A stretch of DNA of 47,999 bases from Pseudomonadota bacterium (GTDB taxonomy: Bacteria; Pseudomonadota; Alphaproteobacteria; Rhizobiales; Methylopilaceae). The stretch covers positions 1-47,999 of the forward strand of contig JAEZCD010000378.1 in assembly GCA_023430145.1 (NCBI GenBank), read 5' to 3'. Shown here in pieces: positions 8,669 through 17,599 of this stretch (within the stretch, counting starts at the first letter, position 1; each line of letters opens with the position of its first letter). The position numbers and the translations under genes were made by a program. Under the pieces are notes generated by a model that saw nothing but the letters and a program-made list of their open reading frames with translations, made no database searches and was not told the DNA's origin.

Positions 8669-10201
8669 ATGCGGATCATCTTCGTTCTCTTCGATTCTCT
8701 GAACCGCCGGATGCTGGAGCCTTATGGCTCGGACATCATGGCGACGCCGAATTTCGCGCGCCTCGCCGAGCGCACCGTCACCTTCGACAACCACTATGTC
8801 GGCAGCCTTCCCTGCATGCCGGCACGGCGCGACCTGCAGACCGGCCGGCTGAGCTTCCTGCATCGCAGCTGGGGCCCGATGGAGCCGTTCGATCTGTCCC
8901 TTCCGCAGATGATGAAGACGAGCGGCACCTACAGCCACCTCATCACCGACCACCTGCACTATTTCGAGGACGGCGGCGCCACCTATCACACCCGGTTCAA
9001 CAGCTTCGAGTTCGTCCGCGGCCAGGAGGCCGACACCTGGAAGGCGATGGTCCAGCCACCCTGGGAGCGCCTGCGGGAAGTGTACAACCCTAAGCAATAT
9101 TCAGAGGCGCCCGGAAATCCCTTCTTCCACAACATCGTCAACCGCGAATACATCAAGAGCGAGGACGACTTCCCGAGCGTCCAATGCTTCCGGCTGGGGC
9201 TCGAATTCCTCGACGTCAACAGGGACGCCAAAAACTGGTTCCTGCAGATCGAGACCTTCGATCCGCACGAGCCCTTCCATGCGCCGGAGCGCTTCCGTGC
9301 GCCTTACAAGACGACGTATGCAGGCGGCGTGCGCGATTGGCCGCCCTACAGCCGCGTCACCGAGCACAAGGAGGAATGCGAGGAGCTGAAGGCGAACTAC
9401 ATGGCCGTGCTGGCGCTGTGCGACGAGCAGATCGGCAAGCTGATCGACCGCATGGACGCGCTCGACATGTGGCGCGACACGATGCTCGTCGTCTCGACCG
9501 ACCACGGCTATCTGCTCGGCGAGCACGACTGGTGGGCGAAGAACCGGATGCACGTCTACCAGGAGATCGCCCACATCCCGCTCTTCGTGCATCATCCGGA
9601 CCACAGGGACGCCGCGGGAGGACGCCGGGCGGCCCTGACGCAGACCATGGACCTGATGCCGACATTCCTCGAGGCGGCCGGCATCGCGGTTCCGGAGAGC
9701 GTCGCGGGCCGGTCGCTGACCGCCCTGCTCGCCGATCCGAACGCGCGCATCCACGACAGCGTCATCTACGGCCACTTCGGCGGCTCGGTGAACATTACGG
9801 ACGGCCGGTACACCTACTTCCGGTATCCCGCCGACATGCATGCCCAGGAGCTCTTCCAGTACACCCTGATGCCGACGCACATGCTCCAGTTCTTCACGGA
9901 GGAAGAGCTGGCGTCGGCTCGTCTCGACGAGGGCTCCGCCTTCTCGCGCGGCATGCCGCTCCTCAAGATTCCCGTGACCCCTGCATCGCCCTGGTACCAG
10001 TCGCACGGGCCGGCGCGCATGGAGGATTCGGTCACCGTCCTGTTCGATCTGCAAAGCGACCCCGAGCAGCTGCGGCCGCTCGATGACCCGGAGGTAGAGC
10101 GGCGGCTCGTGGCGGAGCTCGCCGTTCAGCTCGTGCGGGCAGGGGCGCCCGGCGAGGTTTTTCGGCGTTTCGAGCTGAATGCCGGCTCTGCAAGTTCATG
10201 A
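8669..10201 (+). CDS. Sulfatase / alkaline-phosphatase superfamily hydrolase
   Basis: 510 residues. The type I sulfatase signature CxPxR is present as C49-M-P-A-R53, whose Cys must be oxidised to formylglycine. D9 near the N-terminus, DPHEPF at about 197-202 and STDHGYLLGEHDWW at about 271-284 supply further metal and substrate residues. The usual second Asp after D9 is Ser. No signal peptide is visible, so it is probably cytoplasmic. It could be a sugar- or choline-sulfatase or a phosphonate monoester hydrolase, since both share this motif. It lies 53 bp after the DUF4432 gene in the same direction, suggesting that the imported molecule carries a sulfate or phosphate ester. No maturation enzyme is encoded nearby. 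Confidence 0.9.
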   Translation: MRIIFVLFDSLNRRMLEPYGSDIMATPNFARLAERTVTFDNHYVGSLPCMPARRDLQTGRLSFLHRSWGPMEPFDLSLPQMMKTSGTYSHLITDHLHYFEDGGATYHTRFNSFEFVRGQEADTWKAMVQPPWERLREVYNPKQYSEAPGNPFFHNIVNREYIKSEDDFPSVQCFRLGLEFLDVNRDAKNWFLQIETFDPHEPFHAPERFRAPYKTTYAGGVRDWPPYSRVTEHKEECEELKANYMAVLALCDEQIGKLIDRMDALDMWRDTMLVVSTDHGYLLGEHDWWAKNRMHVYQEIAHIPLFVHHPDHRDAAGGRRAALTQTMDLMPTFLEAAGIAVPESVAGRSLTALLADPNARIHDSVIYGHFGGSVNITDGRYTYFRYPADMHAQELFQYTLMPTHMLQFFTEEELASARLDEGSAFSRGMPLLKIPVTPASPWYQSHGPARMEDSVTVLFDLQSDPEQLRPLDDPEVERRLVAELAVQLVRAGAPGEVFRRFELNAGSASS

Positions 10202-10262
10202 TCGAACCCCGCTGGAGGCAGCGGCGCCCTCGCGGCGCGTTCCCCTCTCGGGGCGCCCTTCC

Positions 10263-11393
10263 TCAGCCGATGTAGAGCTGGCGCGGGAAATTGGTCAGGC
10301 GCTCGTAGCCGTCCGGCGTGACGGCGATCGTCTCGGACATGCCGAAGCCGCGCGCGAGCACGTAGGTGTGGAAGGTCATTCCCGCCTCGAAGCTCCAGGC
10401 GCAGCCGGGCGCCGCCTCGAGCGGCTCGCCGCCGGACGGGTGCAGCAGGAGGCCGACGGAGTAGAAGGTCTTGTTGGTGTAGGTCTCGCGCAGCCCGGCG
10501 GCGAGCACGCCCTCGCGGTAGATACGGTCGGGCACGGCGGCGGGCACGCCGGCGCGCACGTCGGCGAGCGCCGCGTCCTGGATGGCGATCAGCTGCGCGA
10601 CGATGCGGTGATCCTCGTCGCTCGCCACCGCGACGCGGATCGGGCGCATGAAGCGGGCGTGGTAGTGGCGCACGCAAGGGGTGGTCTCGACCTGGACGAT
10701 GTCGCCACGCTCCAGCACGCGATCGCTGTAGCCGCCGTGCAGGTGATGGGCGCGCTCGCCGGACGAGAGCACGCCCGGCCCCGGCATGTCGCTGCCGGCG
10801 CGGATCATGGCGGCGCAGATTTCGGCCGCCATCTCCCGCTCGCTGACCCCGACCTTCGCCGTGTCGATCGCCGCCTGCATGCCGGCCTCGGCCGCCTTGC
10901 CGGCCGCGCGTTGGTAGGCGAGCTCGGCCGGCGACTTGATCAGCCGCATGCCGGCGACGAGGCGGCTCTCGTCGTGCCACGCGGCGCCGGGAAGGGCTTC
11001 CCGCAACGCGTCATGGCGCGTCACGGACAGCGGCCAGGCGGCCATCTCCACCGCGAGTCTTGCCGCGGGGCCGAGACGCGAGCGGATCGCCTGCGCCGCG
11101 ACCGCGGTAGGATCGTCGCCATCGCTCCACATCTGCCGGTCGGGAAAGACGCAGGTCGCGTCGAGGTAGTATTCCTCGACGTCGCGGCAGACGAGCGTCG
11201 GCGTGCCCTCGGCTGGGACGATCGCGAGCTGGAAGCTCGCATAGCCGCGCGTGAAGAAGCCGGTGATCCAGGTGACCGACTCCGGCTGGAACGCGAGCAG
11301 CGCGTCGTAGCCTTTTGCGCGCAGGGCTTTCTGGACGCGCGCGAGGCGCGCTTCGTACTCGGTCCTTGCGAACCAGTAGGCGGGCTGAACCAT
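10263..11393 (-). CDS. M24 (pita-bread) family hydrolase, creatinase/ectoine-hydrolase type without canonical metal ligands
   Basis: 376 residues. An N-terminal creatinase domain spans about 8-145 and a C-terminal pita-bread domain about 150-376. Where metal aminopeptidases have Asp-x-Gly and a second Asp eleven residues on, this protein reads V235-E-T and HYHARFMR (243-250). The first late Glu is replaced (FHTY, 341-344), while a late Glu remains in MSET (E354). That pattern is typical of metal-free members such as creatinase, which cleave C-N bonds in amidines rather than Xaa-Pro peptides. It is the third gene of a minus-strand gntR-amidotransferase-M24 set, 76 bp after the amidotransferase. 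Many databases would label it Xaa-Pro peptidase; I consider that doubtful. Confidence 0.85.
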   Translation of the reverse strand: MVQPAYWFARTEYEARLARVQKALRAKGYDALLAFQPESVTWITGFFTRGYASFQLAIVPAEGTPTLVCRDVEEYYLDATCVFPDRQMWSDGDDPTAVAAQAIRSRLGPAARLAVEMAAWPLSVTRHDALREALPGAAWHDESRLVAGMRLIKSPAELAYQRAAGKAAEAGMQAAIDTAKVGVSEREMAAEICAAMIRAGSDMPGPGVLSSGERAHHLHGGYSDRVLERGDIVQVETTPCVRHYHARFMRPIRVAVASDEDHRIVAQLIAIQDAALADVRAGVPAAVPDRIYREGVLAAGLRETYTNKTFYSVGLLLHPSGGEPLEAAPGCAWSFEAGMTFHTYVLARGFGMSETIAVTPDGYERLTNFPRQLYIG

Positions 11394-11469
11394 CGGCGAA
11401 CTCTCGGCAGGGTGTTTAGGCGCGGCGCGATTCCACAGCGGGTCGGAATTCGGTGGCGGTGCGGCCGGA

Positions 11470-12174
11470 TCAGCCGTCGCGCACCAGCGCCGCGAAGCTC
11501 GCGAGCATCTGCTTCGCCTCGGCGGCCTCGACGGCGCTCGCTTTCAGGTCGTCGACATCGGCGCCGTCGCGCTCCATGCGCGCCCGGTTCTCCTCGAACC
11601 AGACGAGCGCCTGGGCGCGCGTGATCTCGGGATGGCCCTGGATGCCCCAGACGGGTGCGTCGCGATAGCGCCAGATCTGGTTCGGACAGACGTCGGAGCT
11701 GGCGAGGATGGTCATGTCGGCGTGTGCCGCGCGCACCTCGTCATTGTGCCAGACGAACATGTGGACGCTGTCGCCGAGGCCGCTCAGAAGCGGATCGGCG
11801 CCCGCCGCCGGTGTGAGCGCGAGCGTCTTGTAGCCGATCTCGCACGAGTCGCGGCGGAACACCTCGTCGCTGCCGCATAGCGCGGAGGCGAGAATCTGGC
11901 TGCCGAAGCAGATGCCGAGCATGGGCTTGCCGCGCGCCGCCGCGGTCCGGATCAGCTCGTGCTCGCGCCGGATGAAGGGGATGTCCTCGTAGGCGCCGTG
12001 CGGGCTGCCGGACAGGAAGACGCCGTCATAGCCGTCGAGGTCCTCCGGAAAGTCCCCCTGGTAGGCCCAGCGCCGGTCGACCTCGAGCCCCCAACTCTCG
12101 AAGCGGTCGTCGAGGCGGGCGACCGATTGGAGTTTTGGCCCGTTGGCCAGATAGAGAAGCTTTCTGCCTGTCAC
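11470..12174 (-). CDS. Class I glutamine amidotransferase domain protein
   Basis: 234 residues from a GTG at 12174, chosen because GGAG lies nine bases upstream and the protein then begins MTGRKLLYLANGPKLQSVA. It is a free-standing GATase-1 domain. The nucleophile elbow GICFGSQ holds the catalytic Cys at about residue 90, and GIQGHPEI supplies the His and Glu. Such stand-alone domains may release ammonia from glutamine or hydrolyse gamma-glutamyl amides (as in PuuD-like enzymes), and the substrate is not evident. It sits between gntR (26 bp upstream) and the M24 gene on the same strand, so it likely serves the same nitrogen-compound pathway. Confidence 0.88.
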   Translation of the reverse strand: MTGRKLLYLANGPKLQSVARLDDRFESWGLEVDRRWAYQGDFPEDLDGYDGVFLSGSPHGAYEDIPFIRREHELIRTAAARGKPMLGICFGSQILASALCGSDEVFRRDSCEIGYKTLALTPAAGADPLLSGLGDSVHMFVWHNDEVRAAHADMTILASSDVCPNQIWRYRDAPVWGIQGHPEITRAQALVWFEENRARMERDGADVDDLKASAVEAAEAKQMLASFAALVRDG

Positions 12175-12200
12175 GCCGCCGATCTCCGAAAAGCGCCCGT

Positions 12201-12860
12201 CTACATCCGCGCGAGGCGCGTGATGATGCTCTGGCGCACCTGCTCGAGATGCGCCTTCATCGCCTCCGCAGCCTTCGCGCCGTCCGGCACGCCGAGGGCG
12301 TCGACGATCGCGAGGTGCTCCCGGCACGTATCGTGCAGGCGCTCGGGCAGGCTCTTCAGGTCGAAGATCTGCGTCTGCCGCCTCAGCGTCCGTATGATCG
12401 CCGCCATCTGCTCGTTACCGCTCGCCTCCGCGATCAGGCCGTGCAGCCGATTGTCGACGCCGCGCACCTCCTCCCGGTCCACGGACCGGCCGCCGTTCTC
12501 GGCCTGCGCGAGCAGCGCGCGCAGGCGAGACTCGATCTCGGCCCGCGCCTCCGCCGCCACGCGCCCGGCGGCGATGCGCGCCGCCTCCGGCTCGAGCAGC
12601 AGCCGGATCTGCAGCGCATTCATGAAGTCCTCGATCCGCATCTGCTTGATCTGCAGCCCGCGCATTCCCTGTCGGACGAGGAGACCTTCGCGCTCGAGCA
12701 TGAGCAGGGCGTCGCGCACCGGCGTGCGCGACATGTGCAGCGCCTGCCCGAGCTGCCGCTCGTTGACCAGGTCGCCGGGGCGCGCCTCGCCCGACATGAT
12801 CATGCCGAGAATCCGGTCATAAGCCTGAAGAGCCAGTCTGGTGTCCGGAACATTCAGCAT
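12201..12860 (-). CDS. GntR-family regulator, FadR subfamily with FCD domain
   Basis: 219 residues. The winged helix-turn-helix covers about 8-75 (LVNERQLGQALHMSRTPVRD, then ALLMLEREGLLVRQ). The all-helical FCD domain covers about 80-210 and keeps the metal-site pattern of an Asp and three His (DNRLHG, EHLAIVDAL, MKAHLEQV). FCD regulators are usually repressors released by an organic acid or amino-acid-like ligand. It is divergent from the M24-ABC-M20 operon and heads its own short operon. TGGT-N2-ACCA and TGGTAT/ATACCA elements lie across the divergent promoter, so it probably controls both directions. Confidence 0.92.
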   Translation of the reverse strand: MLNVPDTRLALQAYDRILGMIMSGEARPGDLVNERQLGQALHMSRTPVRDALLMLEREGLLVRQGMRGLQIKQMRIEDFMNALQIRLLLEPEAARIAAGRVAAEARAEIESRLRALLAQAENGGRSVDREEVRGVDNRLHGLIAEASGNEQMAAIIRTLRRQTQIFDLKSLPERLHDTCREHLAIVDALGVPDGAKAAEAMKAHLEQVRQSIITRLARM

Positions 12861-12966
12861 GCGCCGCTGGTCTCCTGCTGCCGGTGATGATCGAGGCCGA
12901 TACTAAGCTTCGCACGATGTTGCCCACCCATTTGCCCAATAAAGCGGCACAGCTGCCTAAAAAACA

Positions 12967-13010
12967 TGGTATTCCGTTGGTTGACCACTGAAATATGAGG
13001 TCGTATACCA
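12967..13010 (+). promoter_or_regulatory. Promoter of the M24-ABC-M20 operon with candidate GntR operators
   Basis: TTGACC (12981-12986), a 17-base spacer and TATACC (13004-13009) form a good sigma-70 promoter 55 bases before the first gene. TGGT-TG-ACCA (12978-12987), a palindrome of the FadR-type TGGT/ACCA form, covers the -35 box. A second, split pair, TGGTAT (12967-12972) and ATACCA (13005-13010), covers the -10 box. A bound GntR protein would block polymerase. This is inference from position and consensus. Confidence 0.6.
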
Positions 13011-13064
13011 CAACGCCGCCTCAACTCAAGGCGGGTCGGATCGGGGCGAGGCGAGGGTCTGTCG

Positions 13065-14243
13065 ATGGCGTTGGCTGGGGCCGTGAACCTGCCGTTCTCG
13101 CGCGAAGAGCATCTCGACCGGCAGGCGCGCCTGCGGCGGCGGCTGGCGGAGACGGGCTTCGACGCCATGCTCGTCTTCGCCCAGGAGAGCCTATACTGGC
13201 TCACCGGCTACGACACCGGCGGCTTCGTGTTCTTCCAGTGCGCGGTGGTGACGGCCGACGATCGCCCGATCGTGCTCCTCACGCGCCGGCCCGACCTGAT
13301 CCAGGCGCGCGAGACGAGCACGATCGAGGACATCCGCATCTGGTGGGACGCGGAGGACGCCAACCCGGCCCGCGACCTGATGGCGATCCTCGTCGAGCTC
13401 GGGCTGCAGGGAAAGCGCATCGCGGTCGAGCTCAACACGCACGGCCTGACGGGCTGGAATCTCTGGCGCCTGCAGAAGAGGCTCGCCGGCTTCTGCTTCC
13501 TCGACAATGACGACCACATGATCCGGCGGCTGCGCCTCGTGAAGTCGCCCGCCGAGATCGCCTATGTCCGCACCGCGGCGGAGATTCTCGACCGGTCGCT
13601 CGAAGCGGTGATCGCCGCGGCGCGGCCGGGCGTTCTCGATTCGAGCCTGAAGGCGGTCTACCTGACCACTGCGCTCGAAGCGGGCGCCGACATGCCGGCG
13701 AACGCGCCGCTGTTCAATTCCGGCCGGCGCGCCGTTTACGGGCGCGGCACCTCCGCTCCCCGCCGGATCGAGCCGGTCGACCAGCTCCTCGTCGAGTATC
13801 CGGTCGCCTACCGGCGCTACAACGCCAAGACCGAATGGACGATCCTGTTCGGCAGGCCGGTCGACGCGCAGCTGAAGATGTACGATGCAGCACGCAAAAC
13901 CTTGCAGCGCATGACCGAGATCGCGCGGCCCGGCACGACGCTCGGCGAGATCTTCGACGCGCATGCGAGCGGACTCGACGAAGCCGGCTACCGGGCGCAT
14001 CGTTACGGTGCGACCGGCTATTCGCTGGGCTGCACGTTCGCGCCGACCAGCATGGACGTTCCGCCGATGATCTATGCGGGCAATCCGACCGAGTGCCGGC
14101 CGGGGATGACGCTGTTCTACCACGTCATGATCGGCGACAGCGACACGGGCTACGCCATGGGCGTCGGCCATACGCTGCTCATGACGGAAGGCGCGCCGGA
14201 GGTGCTGACCGCGCTCCCGCGCGAGCTCACTGTGATCGACTAG
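13065..14243 (+). CDS. M24 (pita-bread) family hydrolase, creatinase-like, metal ligands replaced
   Basis: 392 residues: an N-terminal creatinase domain (about 12-155) and a pita-bread domain (about 160-390). The Asp-x-Gly metal motif is V243-E-Y, and the second Asp region reads YNAKTEWT (252-259). The two late Glu positions fall in FYHV (351-354) and GHTLLMTEG (368-376), so the dinuclear site of aminopeptidase P is gone. It is a distant paralogue of the M24 gene on the other side of gntR. As first gene of the importer operon it probably hydrolyses the imported compound or a cyclic or amidine derivative. A metal-free C-N hydrolase such as creatinase is the closest functional model. Confidence 0.85.
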   Translation: MALAGAVNLPFSREEHLDRQARLRRRLAETGFDAMLVFAQESLYWLTGYDTGGFVFFQCAVVTADDRPIVLLTRRPDLIQARETSTIEDIRIWWDAEDANPARDLMAILVELGLQGKRIAVELNTHGLTGWNLWRLQKRLAGFCFLDNDDHMIRRLRLVKSPAEIAYVRTAAEILDRSLEAVIAAARPGVLDSSLKAVYLTTALEAGADMPANAPLFNSGRRAVYGRGTSAPRRIEPVDQLLVEYPVAYRRYNAKTEWTILFGRPVDAQLKMYDAARKTLQRMTEIARPGTTLGEIFDAHASGLDEAGYRAHRYGATGYSLGCTFAPTSMDVPPMIYAGNPTECRPGMTLFYHVMIGDSDTGYAMGVGHTLLMTEGAPEVLTALPRELTVID

Positions 14244-14287
14244 GAGGCCGGAGCGACGAGCCCGGCCATCGCACGAGGAGGGCGACG

Positions 14288-15829
14288 ATGATCGATTTCG
14301 CAATTTCCCGCCGCGGCGTGGTCCTCGGATTGGCGACCTTGCTGGCGCTCTCGGCGCCCGGCCTCGCCCAGACGACCGCGCCGCGCACCGGCGGCGTGCT
14401 GAAGATCAGTCACTCCACCCGCATCGCGACGCTCAACGTGCTGCAGCTGTCCGGCCCGGCCGAGTATCCGACCGTCGACATGCTCTATTCGGGCCTGACG
14501 CGCCTCGGCCCCGACATGCGGCCGATGCCCGATCTCGCCGCCGAGTGGAACGCCGATGCCGAAGCCAAGGTCTTCACGTTCAAGCTGCGGCCGGGCGTGA
14601 CTTTTCACGACGGCACGCCGTTCACCGCCGCCGACGTCGTCGCCACCTTCAAGGCGATCCTCGACCCGAAGACGGCCTCGCCGGCGCGCTCGGTCGTCAA
14701 CATGATCTCCGACATCGAGGCCGTCGACCCGCTCACCGCCCGCTTCACGCTGAAATCGTCCTACGCCGATTTTCCAATCGCCGTCGCGCATGCCAATGCG
14801 CGCATCGTCTCGGCCAAGGCGCTCGCCGGTCCCCTGTCGGAGATCGACACCAAGGCCAACGGCACCGGCCCCTTCAAGCTCGAGACCTACGACAGCGCGC
14901 GGATGGTGCGCCTCGTCCGCAACGACAAGTACTTCATCCCCGGCAAGCCCATTCTCGACGCTGTCGAGATGCGACTGTTCCCTGACCTCGCCGCCGAGAC
15001 CGCGAACTTCCTGTCGGGCGCGACCGACGTGATGCTCGAGGTGCAGCAGGCCGATTTCGAGCGCATCGCCAAGTCGCCGGGCGTCAAGGCGCTGCGCGTT
15101 CCCTCCGGGCGGTTCGTGAACGTCGTCATGCGCAACGACCAGAAGCCGTTCAACGACATCCGCGTGCGCAAGGCGCTCGCCATGGCGGTGGATCGGCAGA
15201 CGCTGGTCGACCTCATCCTCGAGGGTCTCGGCCAGCCGGCGCGCGACAATGTCGTCTCGCCGCAATATCGCTATCTCGCCGACACGCCGGAGATCGCCTA
15301 CGACCCGGCCGCCGCCAAGGCGCTGCTCGCCGAGGCCGGCTATCCGGACGGCATCAAGATCGCGCTCGTCGCCTCCAACCGCCCGGCCATCCGCTCGCAG
15401 GTCGCGATCGCCATCAAGGAGATGGCGCGGCCGGCCGGCTTCGACATCGACGTCGAGACGATTCCGCACGACACCTACCTCGCCAATGTCTGGCGCAAGG
15501 GCAACTTCTACATGGGCTACTGGGGCATGCAGCCGACCGAGGACGGCGCCTTCACGCTGCTGCTCACCTCCGACGCCGCCTTCGAGGACACGGCGTGGAA
15601 GAACAAGGAGTTCGACGAGCTCGTCGCGCGCGGCCGCAGCACGCTCGACGAGGCCGAGCGCAAGCGCCTCTACATCGAGGCGCAGAAGATCATCGCCCGC
15701 GACACCCCCTATGTCGTCCCGTTCTTCCAGGACGTGCTGACGGCGAGCCGCGACTGGGTGCGCGGCTGGACGGTGCATCCGCTCTCGCGCACCTTCTACG
15801 TCGAGAGCGTCTGGCTCGACCGGCGCTGA
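14288..15829 (+). CDS. ABC transporter, peptide/opine-type substrate-binding protein (SBP family 5)
   Basis: 513 residues. The signal region MIDFAISRRGVVLGLATLLA contains an Arg-Arg pair before the hydrophobic core, so Tat export is possible though the motif is incomplete; Sec is the default. The mature protein begins near AQTTAPRTGGVLKIS. Family-5 hallmarks include LAAEWNADAEAKVFTFKLRP and GVTFHDGTPFTAADVVATF (about 80-120) and FNDIRVRKALAMAVDRQTLV (about 285-304). It binds di- or oligopeptides, opines or related amines in the periplasm. The gene follows the M24 gene by 44 bp and the permeases follow at once. Confidence 0.94.
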   Translation: MIDFAISRRGVVLGLATLLALSAPGLAQTTAPRTGGVLKISHSTRIATLNVLQLSGPAEYPTVDMLYSGLTRLGPDMRPMPDLAAEWNADAEAKVFTFKLRPGVTFHDGTPFTAADVVATFKAILDPKTASPARSVVNMISDIEAVDPLTARFTLKSSYADFPIAVAHANARIVSAKALAGPLSEIDTKANGTGPFKLETYDSARMVRLVRNDKYFIPGKPILDAVEMRLFPDLAAETANFLSGATDVMLEVQQADFERIAKSPGVKALRVPSGRFVNVVMRNDQKPFNDIRVRKALAMAVDRQTLVDLILEGLGQPARDNVVSPQYRYLADTPEIAYDPAAAKALLAEAGYPDGIKIALVASNRPAIRSQVAIAIKEMARPAGFDIDVETIPHDTYLANVWRKGNFYMGYWGMQPTEDGAFTLLLTSDAAFEDTAWKNKEFDELVARGRSTLDEAERKRLYIEAQKIIARDTPYVVPFFQDVLTASRDWVRGWTVHPLSRTFYVESVWLDRR

Positions 15830-15833
15830 GCCG

Positions 15834-16784
15834 TTGACTGCCGCCTACCTCGTCCGGCGGCTCGCCGCCATCCTGCTGGTTCTGCTGATCGTCTCGTTCA
15901 CCGTCTTCGCGATCACGCTGATCCTGCCGGGCAATGCGGCGGTCATGATCCTCGGCGAACACGCCACCGAGGATCAGTTGCGCGCGCTCGAGCAGCAGCT
16001 CGGGCTCGATCGCCCCTGGTACGTCCAGTACGTCGACTGGATCGGCAACATCATGCGCGGCGACTGGGGAACCTCGCTGCGCCTGTCGCTGCCGGTCGCC
16101 GGCCTGATCGGCGACGCGTTCTGGCATTCTGCGCTGCTGGCCGCGACCGCGCTCGTGACGGTGACCGTCATCGCCATTCCGCTCGGCATGGTGGCGGCGC
16201 TGCGCCGCGGCACCGCGGTCGACCTCGGCATCGGGCTCCTCGCCTATGCCGGCACGGCGATGCCCGAATTCGTCACCGCGACGCTGCTGCTCGTGTTCTT
16301 CGCCGGGCCGGGCGGGGGCATCCTGCCGGCCGGCGGTTTCGTTGCCCCGGGCGAGAGCCTTTCGGGCTTCCTCCTGCATGTGATCCTTCCGGCCGCGACG
16401 CTCGGCCTGATCCTCACCGCGCACATCGCCCGCCAGGTGCGCAGCGAGATGTCGGACGTGCTGGCGAGCGACTATGTCCGCGCGGCGCGGCTCAAGGGCC
16501 TTAAGGAGAGCGTCGTCGTGCGCCGCCACGCGCTGCCCAATTCGCTCGCGCCGGCGGTGGCCGTGATCTCGCTGGACATCGGCTACCTGCTCGGCGGCAT
16601 CATCGTCGTCGAGGAGATTTTTGCCTGGCCCGGCCTCGGCCGGCTGCTCGTCTACGCGCTCGAGAACCGCGACCTGCCGGTCATCCAGGCGGTGACGCTG
16701 GTGCTGGCGACCGTCTACGCGCTCTCCAACCTCGCCTCCGACCTCGTGATCGCCGCGCTCGATCCGCGTGTGCGCTATGCGTGA
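15834..16784 (+). CDS. ABC transporter permease, DppB type
   Basis: 316 residues from a TTG at 15834, four bases after the binding-protein stop; the product begins TAAYLVRRLAAILLVLLIVS as DppB proteins do. There are about six membrane segments. The DppB hallmark VQYVDWIGNIMRGDWGTSLR is at about 62-81, and the ATPase-docking loop DYVRAARLKGLKESVVVRRH lies at about 213-232. It is one half of the dipeptide/opine channel. It overlaps the next permease gene by about eight bases. Confidence 0.93.
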   Translation: MTAAYLVRRLAAILLVLLIVSFTVFAITLILPGNAAVMILGEHATEDQLRALEQQLGLDRPWYVQYVDWIGNIMRGDWGTSLRLSLPVAGLIGDAFWHSALLAATALVTVTVIAIPLGMVAALRRGTAVDLGIGLLAYAGTAMPEFVTATLLLVFFAGPGGGILPAGGFVAPGESLSGFLLHVILPAATLGLILTAHIARQVRSEMSDVLASDYVRAARLKGLKESVVVRRHALPNSLAPAVAVISLDIGYLLGGIIVVEEIFAWPGLGRLLVYALENRDLPVIQAVTLVLATVYALSNLASDLVIAALDPRVRYA

Positions 16785-17595
16785 CTTCCTGCGCAGCCCG
16801 ACCGCCTTCGCCGGCATCGTGCTGCTGTCGGCGGTCGCCGTAGCCGTGGTCTTCGGTCCGTGGCTCGCCCCCTACGACCCGCAGCAGTTCTTTCCCACAG
16901 CGCGGCTGCAGGGCCCGTCGGCGGCGCACTGGCTCGGCACCGACCAGTTCGGCCGCGATCTCCTCTCACGCCTCCTGCACGGTGCGCGCTCGACCATTCT
17001 CTTCGGCGTCGGCGCCACCGCCCTCGGCGTGCTCGCGGGCGCGATCATCGGCGTCACCGCCGGCGTCGCCGGTGGCTGGCTCGACAGCCTCATCATGCGC
17101 CTGGTCGACGGCCTGCTCGCCGTGCCCGAGCTGCTGTTCACGCTGCTCATCGTCACCATGCTCGGCGGCGGCACCGGTTACGCGATGCTCGCGGTGGCGC
17201 TCGCCTTCACGCCGGGCATGGCGCGTATCGCCCGCAGCGCGGTGCTGTCGGTCCGCACGCGGGAATATGTGCTGGCCGCCGTCGCGCGGGGCGAGTCGCG
17301 GGGCTACGTGATAGGCCGCGAGGTGGTTCCGAACGCCATCGGCCCGATCATCGTCGAGGCGACCATCCGCGTCTCGTTCGCGATCATGATCGGCGCGACG
17401 CTGGGCTTCCTCGGTCTCGGCGCGCAGCCGCCCTCGACCGAATGGGGCCTGATGATCTCCGAGGCGCGGCGCTTCATGTTCCGCAATCCCTGGTGCGTGG
17501 TGGTTCCGGGGATCGCCATCGCCGTCGCCGCGCTCGGCTTCAACCTCTTCGGCGATGCGCTGCGCGACTATCTCGACCCGCGCCGGGGGCGCTAG
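16777..17595 (+). CDS. ABC transporter permease, DppC type
   Basis: 272 residues from the ATG at 16777; a GTG nine bases earlier is an alternative start. It begins MRDFLRSPTAFAGIVLL and has about six membrane segments. The DppC signature GPSAAHWLGTDQFGRDLLSR is at about 45-64, and the docking loop EYVLAAVARGESRGYVIGRE lies near 165-184. It partners the DppB-type subunit. The fused ATPase gene starts five bases after its stop. Confidence 0.93.
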   Translation: MRDFLRSPTAFAGIVLLSAVAVAVVFGPWLAPYDPQQFFPTARLQGPSAAHWLGTDQFGRDLLSRLLHGARSTILFGVGATALGVLAGAIIGVTAGVAGGWLDSLIMRLVDGLLAVPELLFTLLIVTMLGGGTGYAMLAVALAFTPGMARIARSAVLSVRTREYVLAAVARGESRGYVIGREVVPNAIGPIIVEATIRVSFAIMIGATLGFLGLGAQPPSTEWGLMISEARRFMFRNPWCVVVPGIAIAVAALGFNLFGDALRDYLDPRRGR

Positions 17596-17599
17596 GCGG

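Noticed and set aside
8669..10201. Assignment of the sulfatase as choline sulfatase (betC)
   Set aside because: The CxPxR motif is shared by many sulfatases and phosphonate hydrolases, and no choline or betaine genes are nearby.
10222..10260. GGCGCCC ... GGGCGCC inverted repeat between the convergent sulfatase and M24 genes
   Set aside because: The loop is about 20 bases and there is no T-tract. In sequence this GC-rich such repeats arise by chance, so I do not call it a terminator.
12920..12938. Direct repeat TTGCCCA-n5-TTGCCCA upstream of gntR
   Set aside because: Two short copies 12 bp apart could be a regulator site on the gntR side, but there is no dyad and no promoter box that fits it. 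Too little support.
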